Shown here: piece after piece, positions 48,145 through 56,669 of the stretch
How positions within the stretch are numbered: the first letter of the stretch is position 1
Layout: every line of letters starts with the position of its first letter
DNA from: Verticiella sediminum
Lineage (GTDB): Bacteria; Pseudomonadota; Gammaproteobacteria; Burkholderiales; Burkholderiaceae_B
Assembly: GCF_007558815.1 (NCBI RefSeq)
Contig: NZ_VLTJ01000039.1
Location: 682,001 to 746,000 of the forward strand
DNA: 64,000 bases
Direction of reading: 5' to 3'
Translations under genes and position numbers: made by a program
The notes under the pieces: model-generated
What the model was told of the DNA's origin: nothing
Databases searched by the model: none
Seen by the model: only the letters and a program-made list of their open reading frames with translations

Positions 48145-50616
48145 TCAGCGCCGCACCAGCAGCTCGGGCGCGTAGCCGAGCTGGCGCAGCGCGCCGACGG
48201 CGGCGTCGGTGGTGGCGGCCTCGCGCGCGACCCGGATGTACACCTGATACACCGGGTTGGCGCCGGCGCGCCGCACCTGGACATAGGGCGCGAAGCCGGC
48301 GTTGCGGATCTGTTCGGCGATCTCGTCGGCCTGCGCCTGGCTGGCCACGCTCGCCGCGAGCAGCACGTTGACGCCGCGATCGAGGTAGATCGCCGCCGGA
48401 TCGCGCGGGATCACCATGCCGCCGGCCAGCGGCTGGCCGCGGCTGGCGGTGAGGTCGCCTTCGCCGGGCAGGCGCGGCGGCAGGGTCGGTGTGCCCAGCT
48501 CCGGCAGCAGCCAGTGGTCGGCCGGCAGGTTGCCGCCCTGCATGGCGCGCATGATGTCGTAGCGCTCGGCGGTGAAGCGGTCGATCTCGGGGCCGCGCAC
48601 CACGTAGGGACGCAGGAAGATCATCAGGTTGGTCTTGGTGCGCGAGCGCGTGTCGTAGCGGAACAGATTGCCCAGCAGCGGGATGTTGCCCAGGCCCGGC
48701 ACCTGCTCGCGCCCGCCGCTCATGCGGTCTTCGAGCAGGCCGCCCAGCACGATGATCTGGCCGTCGTCGACCAGCACGTTGGTGCTGACCTCGCGCTTGT
48801 TGGTTACCACGCCCAGGTCGGGCATGGCCGCGGTGAGGGCCTCGTCGAGGTTGCTCACTTCCTGGTGGATCGCCAGGCGGATCGTGCCGCCCTCGGAAAC
48901 CTGCGGGCGGATGCGCAGTTGCAGGCCGACGTCCTGGCGCTCGATGGTCTGGAAAGGGTTGATACCCTCGGCGCTCGTCTGCGTGTACTGGCCGGTGACG
49001 AAGGGCAGGTTGCGGCCCACCATGATGCGGGCCTCTTCGTTGTTCAGCGTGAGCAGGTTGGGCGTGGACAGCACGTTGGCGTTGCCGCGGCTTTCGAGCG
49101 CTCGGGCGAGCAGGCCGAGGTTGAGGATGTTCAGGTTACCGATGCGGACCGAACCGCGCACCAGGCCGACGTTCAGGCCGTTGCCGATCGATGCGGGGTT
49201 GGCCGCCACGCCGATCAGATTCTGGCCCGCGCCGCCGAAGTTGGTGCCGCCGAACGCGCCGCTGCCGCCGTCCAGGCGGCCGCCGCCGGCCATCCACTGC
49301 ACGCCGAACTCGGCGGCGTCGTTGGCCGCCATTTCCACGATCAGGCTTTCCACGAAGACCTGGGGGCGGCGCACGTCGAGCTGTTCGATCACGCTGCGCA
49401 GGTTGCGGTAGATCGGAGGCGGCGCGTTGATGATGAGGGTGTTGGTGGCCGGATCGGCCTGCACGGTCGCACCGCCGGCGGAAAAAGCGTTGCCGCCCTG
49501 CTGGCCGCCTGTGGCCGCCGAGGTGAGGTTGAGGGTGCCGTCCTGCCCGCCACCCATGCCGCTGCCGCCGCCCAGCCCACCGCCGAGCCCGCCGCCGGCG
49601 CCGTTCGCACCGCCCAGACTGCCGCCGCCCAGGCCGCCACCCGCTGCCTGCGAGAGCTGGCCCATGTCGGCCGAGCCGCCCTGCGACTGGCCGGTCAGCA
49701 GGCCGCGCAGCACCTCGGCCAGGCGCACGGCCTCGGCGTTGCGCAGCGTGACCACGTGCATGGTGGTCTGGCCCGCCTCGGGCGTGTCCAGGCGGGCGAT
49801 CAGCTCGCGCGCGAGCTGGGTGCGAGCCGGACTGCCCGAGCGGATCATCAAGGTGTTGGCGCGTGCGTCGGCGACCACGCTGATGCGCTGGGTGGGGTCG
49901 TTCGCGCCGTTGTCGAGCAGCCGGGTGAGCTGCGCGGCCAGGTCCGGGGCGACCGCATAGCGCAGCGCGATCACGTCGGTGTCGGTGGAGCCGGGTGTGT
50001 CGATCGACTGGATAACCTGGGCGATGCGGTTCAGGTTGCCGGCGTAGTCGGTGATGACCAGCGTGTTGTTGCCCGGGTAGGCGTTGACCGGGTTGTTCGG
50101 CGAGACCATGGGCCGCAGCACCGGCACCAGGTTGGCCGCGTTCTCATGGCGCAGCGTGAAGACGCGCGTCACCAGTTGATCGCCCGCAAAGGCCGCCGGC
50201 GGCGCTGCGGTTCCCGTGGCCACCGCGCTGCCCTGCAGTTTGGCGTCGGCCTCGGGCACCACCTTGGCGATGCCGTCCGTCTCGACCACCGCGAAGCCCT
50301 GCATGCGCAGCGCGCCCAGCAGCATGCGGTAGGCGATGTCCCGGTTCACCGGGCGCTCGGAAACCAGGGTGAGCTGGCCCTTGACGCGCGGGTCGATCAG
50401 GAAGGTCTTGCCGGTGAAGTGGCCCAGGGCGCGCACCACGGCGTCAAGGTCGGCGTCGACGAAGTTCAGCACGACGTCGCCGGGGTTGCGCACGGCGGCA
50501 GCCTCGCCCGTGCCTTGCGCGGCTGCCGGCAGAGGGCCCAGCGCCGAGGCGGCGAACACGCAGGCCGCCACGAACGGGGAGAAGGGGAAGCAGCGAAAGC
50601 GGGAAGTTGACGTCAT
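48145..50616 (-). CDS. gspD: Type II secretion secretin GspD with C-terminal SPOR-like domain
   Basis: 823-residue outer-membrane secretin. A Sec signal (cleavage after PLPAAAQ) precedes N0 ([31 protein letters not shown]), N1-N3 repeats and the secretin barrel ([35 protein letters not shown]). N3 is interrupted by a glycine-rich stretch of about 35 residues (near 335-370). After the barrel, the last 80-90 residues ([25 protein letters not shown]...) resemble a SPOR peptidoglycan-binding domain instead of a pilotin-binding S-domain. ATG 50616 follows the gspN stop by four bases. Confidence 0.94.
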   Translation of the reverse strand: MTSTSRFRCFPFSPFVAACVFAASALGPLPAAAQGTGEAAAVRNPGDVVLNFVDADLDAVVRALGHFTGKTFLIDPRVKGQLTLVSERPVNRDIAYRMLLGALRMQGFAVVETDGIAKVVPEADAKLQGSAVATGTAAPPAAFAGDQLVTRVFTLRHENAANLVPVLRPMVSPNNPVNAYPGNNTLVITDYAGNLNRIAQVIQSIDTPGSTDTDVIALRYAVAPDLAAQLTRLLDNGANDPTQRISVVADARANTLMIRSGSPARTQLARELIARLDTPEAGQTTMHVVTLRNAEAVRLAEVLRGLLTGQSQGGSADMGQLSQAAGGGLGGGSLGGANGAGGGLGGGLGGGSGMGGGQDGTLNLTSAATGGQQGGNAFSAGGATVQADPATNTLIINAPPPIYRNLRSVIEQLDVRRPQVFVESLIVEMAANDAAEFGVQWMAGGGRLDGGSGAFGGTNFGGAGQNLIGVAANPASIGNGLNVGLVRGSVRIGNLNILNLGLLARALESRGNANVLSTPNLLTLNNEEARIMVGRNLPFVTGQYTQTSAEGINPFQTIERQDVGLQLRIRPQVSEGGTIRLAIHQEVSNLDEALTAAMPDLGVVTNKREVSTNVLVDDGQIIVLGGLLEDRMSGGREQVPGLGNIPLLGNLFRYDTRSRTKTNLMIFLRPYVVRGPEIDRFTAERYDIMRAMQGGNLPADHWLLPELGTPTLPPRLPGEGDLTASRGQPLAGGMVIPRDPAAIYLDRGVNVLLAASVASQAQADEIAEQIRNAGFAPYVQVRRAGANPVYQVYIRVAREAATTDAAVGALRQLGYAPELLVRR

Positions 50617-50620
50617 CGGG

Positions 50621-51391
50621 CTAGCGGCCAAACTGAAAAAGGGTCTCGTCCCCGGAGCGCCGGCCGATGGCCGAGAGCAAACCCTGAAGACTCATGATGG
50701 TGGTGTCCGGCGTGCCTGGCGCCGGGCCGGCGCGGCCCGAGAAGCGCGCCGCGGCCGTGGGCGAGAAACTGCCTTCGCCCTGCACCTGGAGTACGCCGCG
50801 CAGGGTCGCGATGGAAACGTGGGCGGCGCCATTGTCGCCGGTCATCTGCACGCGGTAATCGCCCAGCGGGCGCACGGGCGACAGCGCCGAGCCGGCCAGG
50901 GTCCAGTCGAGCGTGACGAGCTGGCCGCTCGGCACGCCGCCGCGATAGGGCAGGCGCAACCCCGGCCAGCTTGCGCGCAGGGTGCCGCTGGGCTTGAGGG
51001 TGTTCAGCGGCGCGCCGAGGGTGGCCAGGGTCTCGGCCGGCAGGCGCACCTGGCAGGGGCCCAGGCCGAGACCGGACCAGCCCGCGCGTATGGCGAGCTG
51101 GCTGCATTCCAGCCAAGGATGGTGCACCAGGGCGCGCAAGCCGGCGTCCCAGCCGGTCTGCCACCGGATCGGATCGGGCAGCGTGGTGCGTGCGCCGGGC
51201 GGGCCGAGCGCGACCAGCGCGGTGCCGGCCCAGACCGTGCCCGAAGCGTCGACGATGGCGAGCGGCGCATCGGCCGGCAGGAGCGTGATCAGCCAGCGTG
51301 CCGGCAGCACGGCGAGCGCGGCGGCTAGCGCCAGGATGGCGAGCGCCGCGCCGACGAGGACGCGCGGTGCCCAGCGGCGCATGGCATTCAT
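50621..51391 (-). CDS. gspN: Type II secretion protein GspN
   Basis: 256-residue bitopic inner-membrane protein with one N-terminal helix (VLVGAALAILALAAALAVLPARWL) and a periplasmic beta-rich domain (ASGTVWAGTALVALGPPG, then GVLQVQGEGSFSPTAAARFSGRA) matching GspN. GspN is optional in type II systems. It lies between gspM and gspD; its TAG is four bases before the gspD ATG. Two repeat copies separate it from gspM. Confidence 0.88.
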   Translation of the reverse strand: MNAMRRWAPRVLVGAALAILALAAALAVLPARWLITLLPADAPLAIVDASGTVWAGTALVALGPPGARTTLPDPIRWQTGWDAGLRALVHHPWLECSQLAIRAGWSGLGLGPCQVRLPAETLATLGAPLNTLKPSGTLRASWPGLRLPYRGGVPSGQLVTLDWTLAGSALSPVRPLGDYRVQMTGDNGAAHVSIATLRGVLQVQGEGSFSPTAAARFSGRAGPAPGTPDTTIMSLQGLLSAIGRRSGDETLFQFGR

Positions 51392-51397
51392 GGACGA

Positions 51398-51550
51398 CCC
51401 TCCTGTCGCTGGCGCGACATCCTCCCCGCGGGAGGAATCGCACCTCCTTCGGGCGGCCGGGCGGGGGCGTCGGAAAATGCCCTCCTGTCGCTACGCGACA
51501 TCCTCCCCGCGGGAGGAATCGCACCCCCTTCGGGCGGCCGGGCGGGGGCG
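51398..51550. repeat. Tandem pair of a 71-72 bp palindromic repeat (gspN-gspM gap)
   Basis: Two nearly identical units, 51398-51469 and 51480-51550, share CCCTCCTGTCGCT, CGCGACATCCTCCCCGCG, GGAGGAATCGCAC and CTTCGGGCGGCCGGGCGG, differing at a handful of bases. Each contains the inner palindromes CCTCCCCGCGGGAGG and GTCGCxxxGCGAC. Related copies occur at 55968-55999, 56011-56079 and, reversed, 61711-61780. The units fill the gap almost exactly. Confidence 0.85.
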
Positions 51551-51551
51551 C

Positions 51552-52142
51552 TCATGGCGTACCTCCATCGTCGCCGGCCGCACTCAGATCCACGCCGCCG
51601 CTGACCAGCCCGGGCAGGATGGCGCCGGCGTCGTCGGCGACGCGGCTCAGGTCCACGCGGGTGGGGCGCAGGCGCAGTTCGGTGCCCACGTCGCGCAGCC
51701 AGCCGAGTACGGGTTCGATCGGCGCCGCCCGCAGCGTCACCTGCCAATGCCTCGCTTCGCGCGACACGCTGGCGTGGGTCGCGAGGCCCGCGCGCGTCAG
51801 ACTGGCGGCGAGGTCGGTTTCGCCGATGGGCGCACCGGCCCGCGCCTGGCGTGCGTTCGACGCGCGTGCCTGGGCGATCACGGTGTCGAGCTGGGCGGCC
51901 TGTGCCCGCAGGGCCGGCAGGGTGTCGGCGGCGGCCCGCGTGGTGCGCCAGGCCGGCAGGAACAGGAACTGCCAGGTCAGGGCGACGCCGGCCAGCGTCG
52001 CGGCCAGGCTCACCAGGCGCCGCTCGCGCGGGACGAGGCGCTGCCAGCGCGTGGCGACGGCACGGCGCGTCTCGCCATAGCGGGCCTGCAGCCCGCGCTG
52101 GGCCTGCGTCTGCGGGGACGAGCCGGAAAGGCGGCGGCTCAT
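51552..52142 (-). CDS. gspM: Type II secretion protein GspM
   Basis: 196-residue inner-membrane protein of the assembly platform: basic cytoplasmic N terminus, one helix (about 44-66, LVSLAATLAGVALTWQFLFLPAW), a coiled-coil stretch and a small periplasmic ferredoxin-fold domain (GLATHASVSREARHWQVTLRAAP..VLGWLRDVGTELRLRPTRVDL). ATG 52142 overlaps the gspL stop (ATGA); the longer frame is a gspL shadow. Repeats follow its stop. Confidence 0.9.
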   Translation of the reverse strand: MSRRLSGSSPQTQAQRGLQARYGETRRAVATRWQRLVPRERRLVSLAATLAGVALTWQFLFLPAWRTTRAAADTLPALRAQAAQLDTVIAQARASNARQARAGAPIGETDLAASLTRAGLATHASVSREARHWQVTLRAAPIEPVLGWLRDVGTELRLRPTRVDLSRVADDAGAILPGLVSGGVDLSAAGDDGGTP

Positions 52143-53404
52143 CGTGCGCCCCCGTTCGGGCCGAGGCCGGCACGCGGTGCCAAGACCCCTGTGTCGGCGC
52201 CGATCCCGGCGCCCAAGACGCGGGGGCGCAGCAACCAGGTACCGTCGCGTTGTTCGATCTCCAGATCCAGGTCGCGCGCGCGGGCCGCGGTGTCGGGGTC
52301 GAGCGCGCGCGCGCCCACGTCGCCGACGGTGCTGACCGCGAGCACGCCGTCCTCGTAGTGCAGCCGGTCGACCTGCGCGCCCGCGGGCAATAGGCGGGCG
52401 CCTGCCAGCGCCAGGGTTACCACGTCGTCGGCTACGCGATCGCCGACGGCCGCGAGCAGCGCGTCGCGCCGCTGCGTGGCCTGGCGCAGCGGGTCGAGCA
52501 CGACCGGGATGTCCGGAAAGGCTGCGCGCACGGCCGCCGCCATCTGTGCGCGCACGGCGTCGGCTTCGCGCGAGAGCCGCGCCGCGTGCAGGTTCAGGCC
52601 GAGCAGCCAGAGCGCCGCCGCAGCCGCCGCCCAGGCGAGGGGCCTGCGCCAGGTCGACGCCTGCATCCGCCGTGGCCGCAGCGCCGGGAGGGCCAGCGAC
52701 CAGGCGGGCAGGCTGGCGCCCCAGCCGGCGTCCGCCGGCAATACCCGGGGCGCAGGCGCATCCGGGCCGGGCTGCGCATACCAGGACGGCACCGCGCCCA
52801 GCCACACGGGCTGCGCCTGCGGCTGGCGCTGCCAGGTAAGCCGCAGCCAGGCCATGGCGTTGGCGGCGGCGGCCCGGGCATCGTCGGGCAGCACGAGCGC
52901 GCTGCCGGCGTCGCGCCCGGCGCGCGCGAGCAGCACGTGGTCCTGCACGGCGAGCACCAGCTCGCCATCCTCGGGCAGGGGCAGGGCGAGCGGCGCGGGC
53001 ACCAGGGCCTGGACCGGCAGGCCCGCGTCGGCCAGCAGCGCCCAGGCGCGGGCCAGGGCCGATCGGTCGGCCCAGGCGATCGGCGTCGCGCCGTTGGCCG
53101 CTCGCGCGCCATGGGCCAGGGCGTACGGCTCGCTGTCGCCCAGCAGCAAGGGCTCGGCCGCGCCGGCGACCGCGCTGGCCATGCGGTGCGCAGGCAAGGG
53201 CGGCAACACCACGGCAGCGAGGTTCGCGTCGGCCGGATGCAGGATGGCCGCCGCGGGCACCGGCGGCAAGGTGGCGGCCAACTGGGCCATCGTCAGTTCG
53301 CCGCTGCGCACTGCCTGCCCTTGCTGCACCAGGGCGAAACGCAGCGGCACCTGCGGAGCGAGCTCCGCGAGGCGTGGCAGTTGCAGGCGTAGCGTGGCTT
53401 TCAA
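52139..53404 (-). CDS. gspL: Type II secretion protein GspL
   Basis: 421-residue bitopic protein linking GspE to GspM. The cytoplasmic actin-like domain covers about 1-230 (AAILHPADANLAAVVLPPLPAHRM; AWADRSALARAWALLADAGLPV), a membrane helix lies at about 250-270 (AWAAAAAALWLLGLNLHA), and a periplasmic ferredoxin-like domain follows. I place the start at TTG 53404, which overlaps the gspK stop (TTGA) and fits the stop/start overlaps of the neighbouring genes; a GTG at 53518 would add 38 residues read from gspK sequence. Start moderately certain. Confidence 0.87.
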   Translation of the reverse strand: MKATLRLQLPRLAELAPQVPLRFALVQQGQAVRSGELTMAQLAATLPPVPAAAILHPADANLAAVVLPPLPAHRMASAVAGAAEPLLLGDSEPYALAHGARAANGATPIAWADRSALARAWALLADAGLPVQALVPAPLALPLPEDGELVLAVQDHVLLARAGRDAGSALVLPDDARAAAANAMAWLRLTWQRQPQAQPVWLGAVPSWYAQPGPDAPAPRVLPADAGWGASLPAWSLALPALRPRRMQASTWRRPLAWAAAAAALWLLGLNLHAARLSREADAVRAQMAAAVRAAFPDIPVVLDPLRQATQRRDALLAAVGDRVADDVVTLALAGARLLPAGAQVDRLHYEDGVLAVSTVGDVGARALDPDTAARARDLDLEIEQRDGTWLLRPRVLGAGIGADTGVLAPRAGLGPNGGAR

Positions 53405-54339
53405 GGCAATTCTCGGATCCAGACGATTTCGGGCGATGGTGCCGCACCGCGTTGCAGGAGCGCTTCGGTGCCCACGACGGCGCGCTCGAGCGTAACCGCG
53501 CCTTTTACCAGAAACCAATTGCTATTTACTACGACGTTGGGTTTCGCAGATGTAACGCCGATGCTTTCGATGCGAAGCCAGAAGCCCGCCGCGTCATTGA
53601 ATGTCTGGCCGGCGTCGCGCTGCGCTGCCACCCCGCGCATCGCGGGCAGCGGCAAGCCGGTCAGGGCCGCCAGGACTTCGGGCGTCGCGGTGTTGACGTT
53701 GACGTCGGTCCGCTCGGGCAGCAGGGTGACGTGCGGGCGCAGGGCGGCGATGGCCGCCGGGCCCAGCACCTCCATGTGGCCGAGATCGTCCAGGCGCGTC
53801 GGCATGGGCGCCGCCGGCAGGCGGGCGCTGCGCGCGGGTTCGTCATCCTGCGAGGCCGTGCCCGGATCGCGCTGGGCCGCGGCGATGCGCGCAGCGACGA
53901 AGGCGGCAAGGCCTTCGGGCAGATCGAGCAGGGGCAGCAGGCGGCGCAAGGCCGTGATGTCGTCGTCGCGCACGGCGCCGTTCTGCGCGAGGTTGCGCAG
54001 GTTGAACTTGCCCTGTTCGTCCTCGATGCGGCCGGAGAGCACGGCGGTGCGGTCCCCGTCGAGCGCAACGCGGGTGTCCTCGATGGGGGTCGCCCACATC
54101 TGCCCCTGTCGGGTGGTGACGGCTGTGCGCAGGCCGTCGGAGCGCAGGATCAAGCGGGCCCAGTCCACCCCGGCGGTCATCAGCAGGCGGGCCTGGGCGC
54201 GCGCCATCTCGTTTCCCAGCGCGCGTACGTCCGTGGCCTGGCGCTGCAGCAGGCCGGTGACGAGGACGGTCGCGACCATCACCACGACCAGGGCGGCGAC
54301 CACGGCCATGCCGTGTTGGGAGCGTCGGTGCGGCCTCAT
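53401..54339 (-). CDS. gspK: Type II secretion minor pseudopilin GspK
   Basis: 312-residue minor pseudopilin capping the pseudopilus tip. The prepilin site is in RRSQHG/MAVVAALVVVMVATVL; as in other GspK proteins residue +5 is not Glu. The large globular insertion includes DEQGKFNLRNLAQNG and the DVNVNTATPEVLAALTGLP helix-hairpin-helix-like segment typical of GspK. ATG 54339 overlaps the gspJ stop (ATGA). Confidence 0.93.
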   Translation of the reverse strand: MRPHRRSQHGMAVVAALVVVMVATVLVTGLLQRQATDVRALGNEMARAQARLLMTAGVDWARLILRSDGLRTAVTTRQGQMWATPIEDTRVALDGDRTAVLSGRIEDEQGKFNLRNLAQNGAVRDDDITALRRLLPLLDLPEGLAAFVAARIAAAQRDPGTASQDDEPARSARLPAAPMPTRLDDLGHMEVLGPAAIAALRPHVTLLPERTDVNVNTATPEVLAALTGLPLPAMRGVAAQRDAGQTFNDAAGFWLRIESIGVTSAKPNVVVNSNWFLVKGAVTLERAVVGTEALLQRGAAPSPEIVWIRELP

Positions 54340-55004
54340 CGGAACTCCGTCACGCGGCGATAGCCGGCCTGGGGCGGCATGTCGCGCTCGAACACCATTT
54401 CCAGCCCCTGCACCACGGCCGTGCTGTCGGCCGGCAAGGGCAGGTCGGCCCAGCCGCGGCCGGCCACCCAGCCGCGCAGCGACCAGGCTGTGACGCGTGG
54501 CAGCACCACCGTGCCGCCCGCGGGCGCCGGCAGCGGGTAGATCGAGGACGCGGCGCCGACGGCGCGGTGCAGCGCACCGTCCTGCTGCCACCAGCGCACG
54601 CGCTGCCAGGCGCCAGGCTGGGCAGGCGCCTCGCGCACGATGTCCAGCTCGAGCTGCCGGCCGGGCTGCAAGGTCAGGGCCAGCGGCAGGCCCGGCCGGA
54701 CGCTCGACGGGGCCGGGGGCGTCTCGGTGCCGGTCGATTGCGCGAGCAGCAGCGGCTCGAGCGCCATGTCGGGCGCCCGCGCCGCCAGGTCGCGCTCCCA
54801 CTGGCCCAGCACGCGCAGCAGGGCCGCGCTGTCGTCGGCGTCCTGCGTCAGGCGTTCGCGCAGGAAGATGATGCCGTCCAGGCCGCGCCAGGCCATCAGG
54901 CTCAACACCGCCATCAGCGTGATCGCCACCAGCAGCTCGACGAGCGTGAAGCCGCCGGCGCGCCGGCGGCGGAGGGCATGTGTTGTGGGCGGACGCGCGC
55001 TCAC
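54336..55004 (-). CDS. gspJ: Type II secretion minor pseudopilin GspJ
   Basis: 222-residue minor pseudopilin. Leader ends RRRAGG/FTLVELLVAITLMAVLSL with Glu at +5, followed by GspJ-type sequence (AWRGLDGIIFLRERLTQDADDSAALLRVLGQWERDL). The start is GTG 55004, overlapping the gspI stop (GTGA). It forms the tip complex with GspI and GspK. Confidence 0.93.
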   Translation of the reverse strand: MSARPPTTHALRRRRAGGFTLVELLVAITLMAVLSLMAWRGLDGIIFLRERLTQDADDSAALLRVLGQWERDLAARAPDMALEPLLLAQSTGTETPPAPSSVRPGLPLALTLQPGRQLELDIVREAPAQPGAWQRVRWWQQDGALHRAVGAASSIYPLPAPAGGTVVLPRVTAWSLRGWVAGRGWADLPLPADSTAVVQGLEMVFERDMPPQAGYRRVTEFR

Positions 55005-55381
55005 TCGGGCACCCTCGACAACAGGCCGCCGACGGAGGCCAGGGTCTCCAGGCGCTCGTCCTGGCGATGCACGCGGACGACGACCTGACGGAAATTGGCG
55101 TTCACGGAGCTGCTGATGGTGTGTTCGCAGACGAGGGCGATGCCGCCCTGTGGACAGGGCACGCTGCCGCGGCCGGGCGCGGGAAACTCGCGCGCCAGCC
55201 GCATCTCGGCCAGGCGGTTCTCGGCCGACAGCACGGCGATGGCGCGCTCGCGCAGGCCGGCGTCGTTGCCGGCGATCATGCCGGCCGCGCGCACGGCCGC
55301 GCCCAGCGCGACGGCGACGATGGCGAGCGCGATCAGCACCTCGATCAGCGTGAAACCGCGCGCGGCCCGGCCCAACGGCAA
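55001..55381 (-). CDS. gspI: Type II secretion minor pseudopilin GspI (start uncertain)
   Basis: Minor pseudopilin with site RAARG/FTLIEVLIALAIVAVALGA and the family segment AENRLAEMRLAREFPAPG. From TTG 55381 it has 126 residues, the usual GspI size, with a short basic leader. ATG 55480 (159 residues) is an alternative but gives a 42-residue leader reading through a hairpin and a T8 run and overlaps gspH. If TTG is right, translation begins directly after a terminator-like element. The stop overlaps the gspJ GTG. Confidence 0.85.
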   Translation of the reverse strand: MPLGRAARGFTLIEVLIALAIVAVALGAAVRAAGMIAGNDAGLRERAIAVLSAENRLAEMRLAREFPAPGRGSVPCPQGGIALVCEHTISSSVNANFRQVVVRVHRQDERLETLASVGGLLSRVPE

Positions 55382-55405
55382 AAAAAAGGGGGCGCCTTCG
55401 GCGCC
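55380..55405 (-). terminator. Intrinsic-terminator-like hairpin between gspH and gspI
   Basis: On the minus strand GGCGCC-GAA-GGCGCC is followed by CCC and eight Ts (plus strand: A8, GGG, GGCGCC, TTC, GGCGCC). A second hairpin, CTCGCCG/CGGCGAG with a 4-base loop, lies just upstream at 55429-55446. Together they should reduce transcription into gspI-gspE, within what otherwise looks like one operon. Confidence 0.65.
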
Positions 55406-55466
55406 AGGATGGACTTGCCTCGCCGGACCTCGCCGTAAACGGCGAGGCTGGCCCTTGGGCCCATGG

Positions 55467-55970
55467 TCACTGCACGGCATAGCGGCCTGCGGCATCCCGC
55501 ACGATGAGGGCGTGCCCCGTGTCGGCCGACAGCTCGACGCGCAGGGGCGGTGCGATCCACTCCGGCGTGAAGACCGCGCCGCCGGGCGGTTCCACCCGCA
55601 CCTGGACGGGCGCGGAGGCCCAGGCGCGCGGGCGCAGCGGCGCATCGGGCGGGAAGGTCTCGGGCGGCGCATCGAGCACGGTGGTGGGCAAGGGCTCGCC
55701 ATCGACATAGCGGCGCGCGGGGCGCTCGAAGCGATAGCCGTCCGGACCCGCGACCCAGGCGATGTTGCGCCCGTCCGCGCGCACCTCGCTGTGCGCCAGC
55801 GCGAACAGCTCGACCAGGCGGCGGGCCTCGGTCTGGATGTCGGCCTGGCGCGGCGGCATGGCCGCGAGGCCGACGGTCGCGGCCAGGATGCCGATGATGG
55901 CAACCACCACCATCAGCTCGAGCAGGGTGAAGCCGTCCTGCCGCGCGGCTGGTTCCCCGGGGACGGGCAC
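55467..55970 (-). CDS. gspH: Type II secretion pseudopilin GspH
   Basis: 167-residue pseudopilin from GTG 55970: leader VPVPGEPAARQDG then FTLLELMVVVAIIGILAATVGL with Glu at +5. The globular part (ARRLVELFALAHSEVRADGRNIAWVAGPDGYRFERP) is typical GspH. The frame stays open up to an ATG at 56084, but those 38 extra codons are encoded by repeat copies and would give an abnormal 51-residue leader, so the GTG is preferred. It follows gspG. Confidence 0.88.
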   Translation of the reverse strand: MPVPGEPAARQDGFTLLELMVVVAIIGILAATVGLAAMPPRQADIQTEARRLVELFALAHSEVRADGRNIAWVAGPDGYRFERPARRYVDGEPLPTTVLDAPPETFPPDAPLRPRAWASAPVQVRVEPPGGAVFTPEWIAPPLRVELSADTGHALIVRDAAGRYAVQ

Positions 55971-56079
55971 GCCACCTTCGGGCGGCCAGGCGGTGGCGTT
56001 GGGATGACGGCCCTCCGGTCGCTGCGCGACCACCTCCCCGAGGGAGGGCACGCCACCTTCGGACGGCCGGGCGGTGGCG
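55968..56079. repeat. Repeat copies in the gspG-gspH gap (one full, one partial)
   Basis: A full unit (56011-56079) shows CCCTCCGGTCGCTGCGCGAC, CACCTCCCCGAGGGAGGG and CACGCCACCTTCGGACGGCCGGGCGGTGGCG, matching the gspN-gspM units in order and spacing. A partial 3' unit (55968-55999) precedes it in coordinates. They are read through as codons if gspH starts at 56084. Confidence 0.8.
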
Positions 56080-56087
56080 TGCATGCG

Positions 56088-56534
56088 CTACAGCGCCCAG
56101 GAGCCGATTTCTGCGTCGACGCCTTCGCCGCCAGGCTGGTTGTCGGCGCCCAGCGAGAAGACGTCGATTTCGCCGTGCACGCCGGGGTTGAGGTATTGGT
56201 AGGGGGCGCCCCACGGGTCGGTGGGGACGCGATCCAGGGTGCGGCGCCAGTTGGCGCCGACGGGCCCGGCCGCGGGCTTCTCGACCAGCGCCTGCAGGCC
56301 CTGCTCGTTGCTGGGGTAGCGGCCGTTGTCCATGCGATACAGGCTCAGGGCCTGCACAATGGCGCGGATATCCTGCTTGGCGGCGGCAACGCGCGCCTGG
56401 TCGGGGCGCTCCAGCAGGCTCGGCACCACCAGGGCGGCGAGAATACCCATGATGACCACCACCACCATGATCTCGAGCAGTGTGAAACCCTGCTGGCGAC
56501 GCAAAGCCCGGCGCGCGGGAGAAAGACTGTGCAC
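56088..56534 (-). CDS. gspG: Type II secretion major pseudopilin GspG
   Basis: 148-residue major pseudopilin. Leader ends RRQQG/FTLLEIMVVVVIMGILAALVVP with Glu at +5; the conserved DNGRYPSNEQGLQALVEKP and DPWGAPYQYLNPG segments and the calcium-binding C-terminal loop (SLGADNQPGGEG) are intact. The start is GTG 56534 with AAGGAG somewhat distant (12 bases). First gene of the minus-strand gspG-E run, divergent from gspC. Confidence 0.95.
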   Translation of the reverse strand: MHSLSPARRALRRQQGFTLLEIMVVVVIMGILAALVVPSLLERPDQARVAAAKQDIRAIVQALSLYRMDNGRYPSNEQGLQALVEKPAAGPVGANWRRTLDRVPTDPWGAPYQYLNPGVHGEIDVFSLGADNQPGGEGVDAEIGSWAL

Positions 56535-56597
56535 GGAAACGAAGACTCCTTGGACATGCCGCCTGCAGCGGCGCGACTGGCGCGGGACGCCACAGGC

Positions 56598-56642
56598 TGA
56601 CTATCCTAATACAGTTGTTTAACAATTGTGTTGCAATATGAC
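56598..56642. promoter_or_regulatory. Divergent gspC/gspG promoter region
   Basis: The AT-rich patch between gspG and gspC carries, on the plus strand, TTGTTT (56615-56620) and TATGAC (56637-56642) with a 16-base spacer, suitable for gspC. The minus strand holds TTGCAA and TTGTTA hexamers that could serve gspG, though no clean -10 is visible. TTGTTTAACAA is nearly palindromic and may be an operator. Confidence 0.45.
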
Positions 56643-56669
56643 GCGGTTTCGGCGGAACACAGGATCGAC

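Noticed and set aside
47953-50610. 885-codon plus-strand frame opposite gspD
   Set aside because: Shadow of the GC-biased secretin gene; low-complexity Ala/Val/Arg sequence.
51398-51550. CRISPR array
   Set aside because: Only two adjacent copies with a 10-base spacer; each unit is about 71 bases with internal palindromes, so it is a dispersed element.
55971-56084. 38-residue N-terminal extension of GspH
   Set aside because: It is encoded by intergenic repeat copies and would give an implausibly long prepilin leader.
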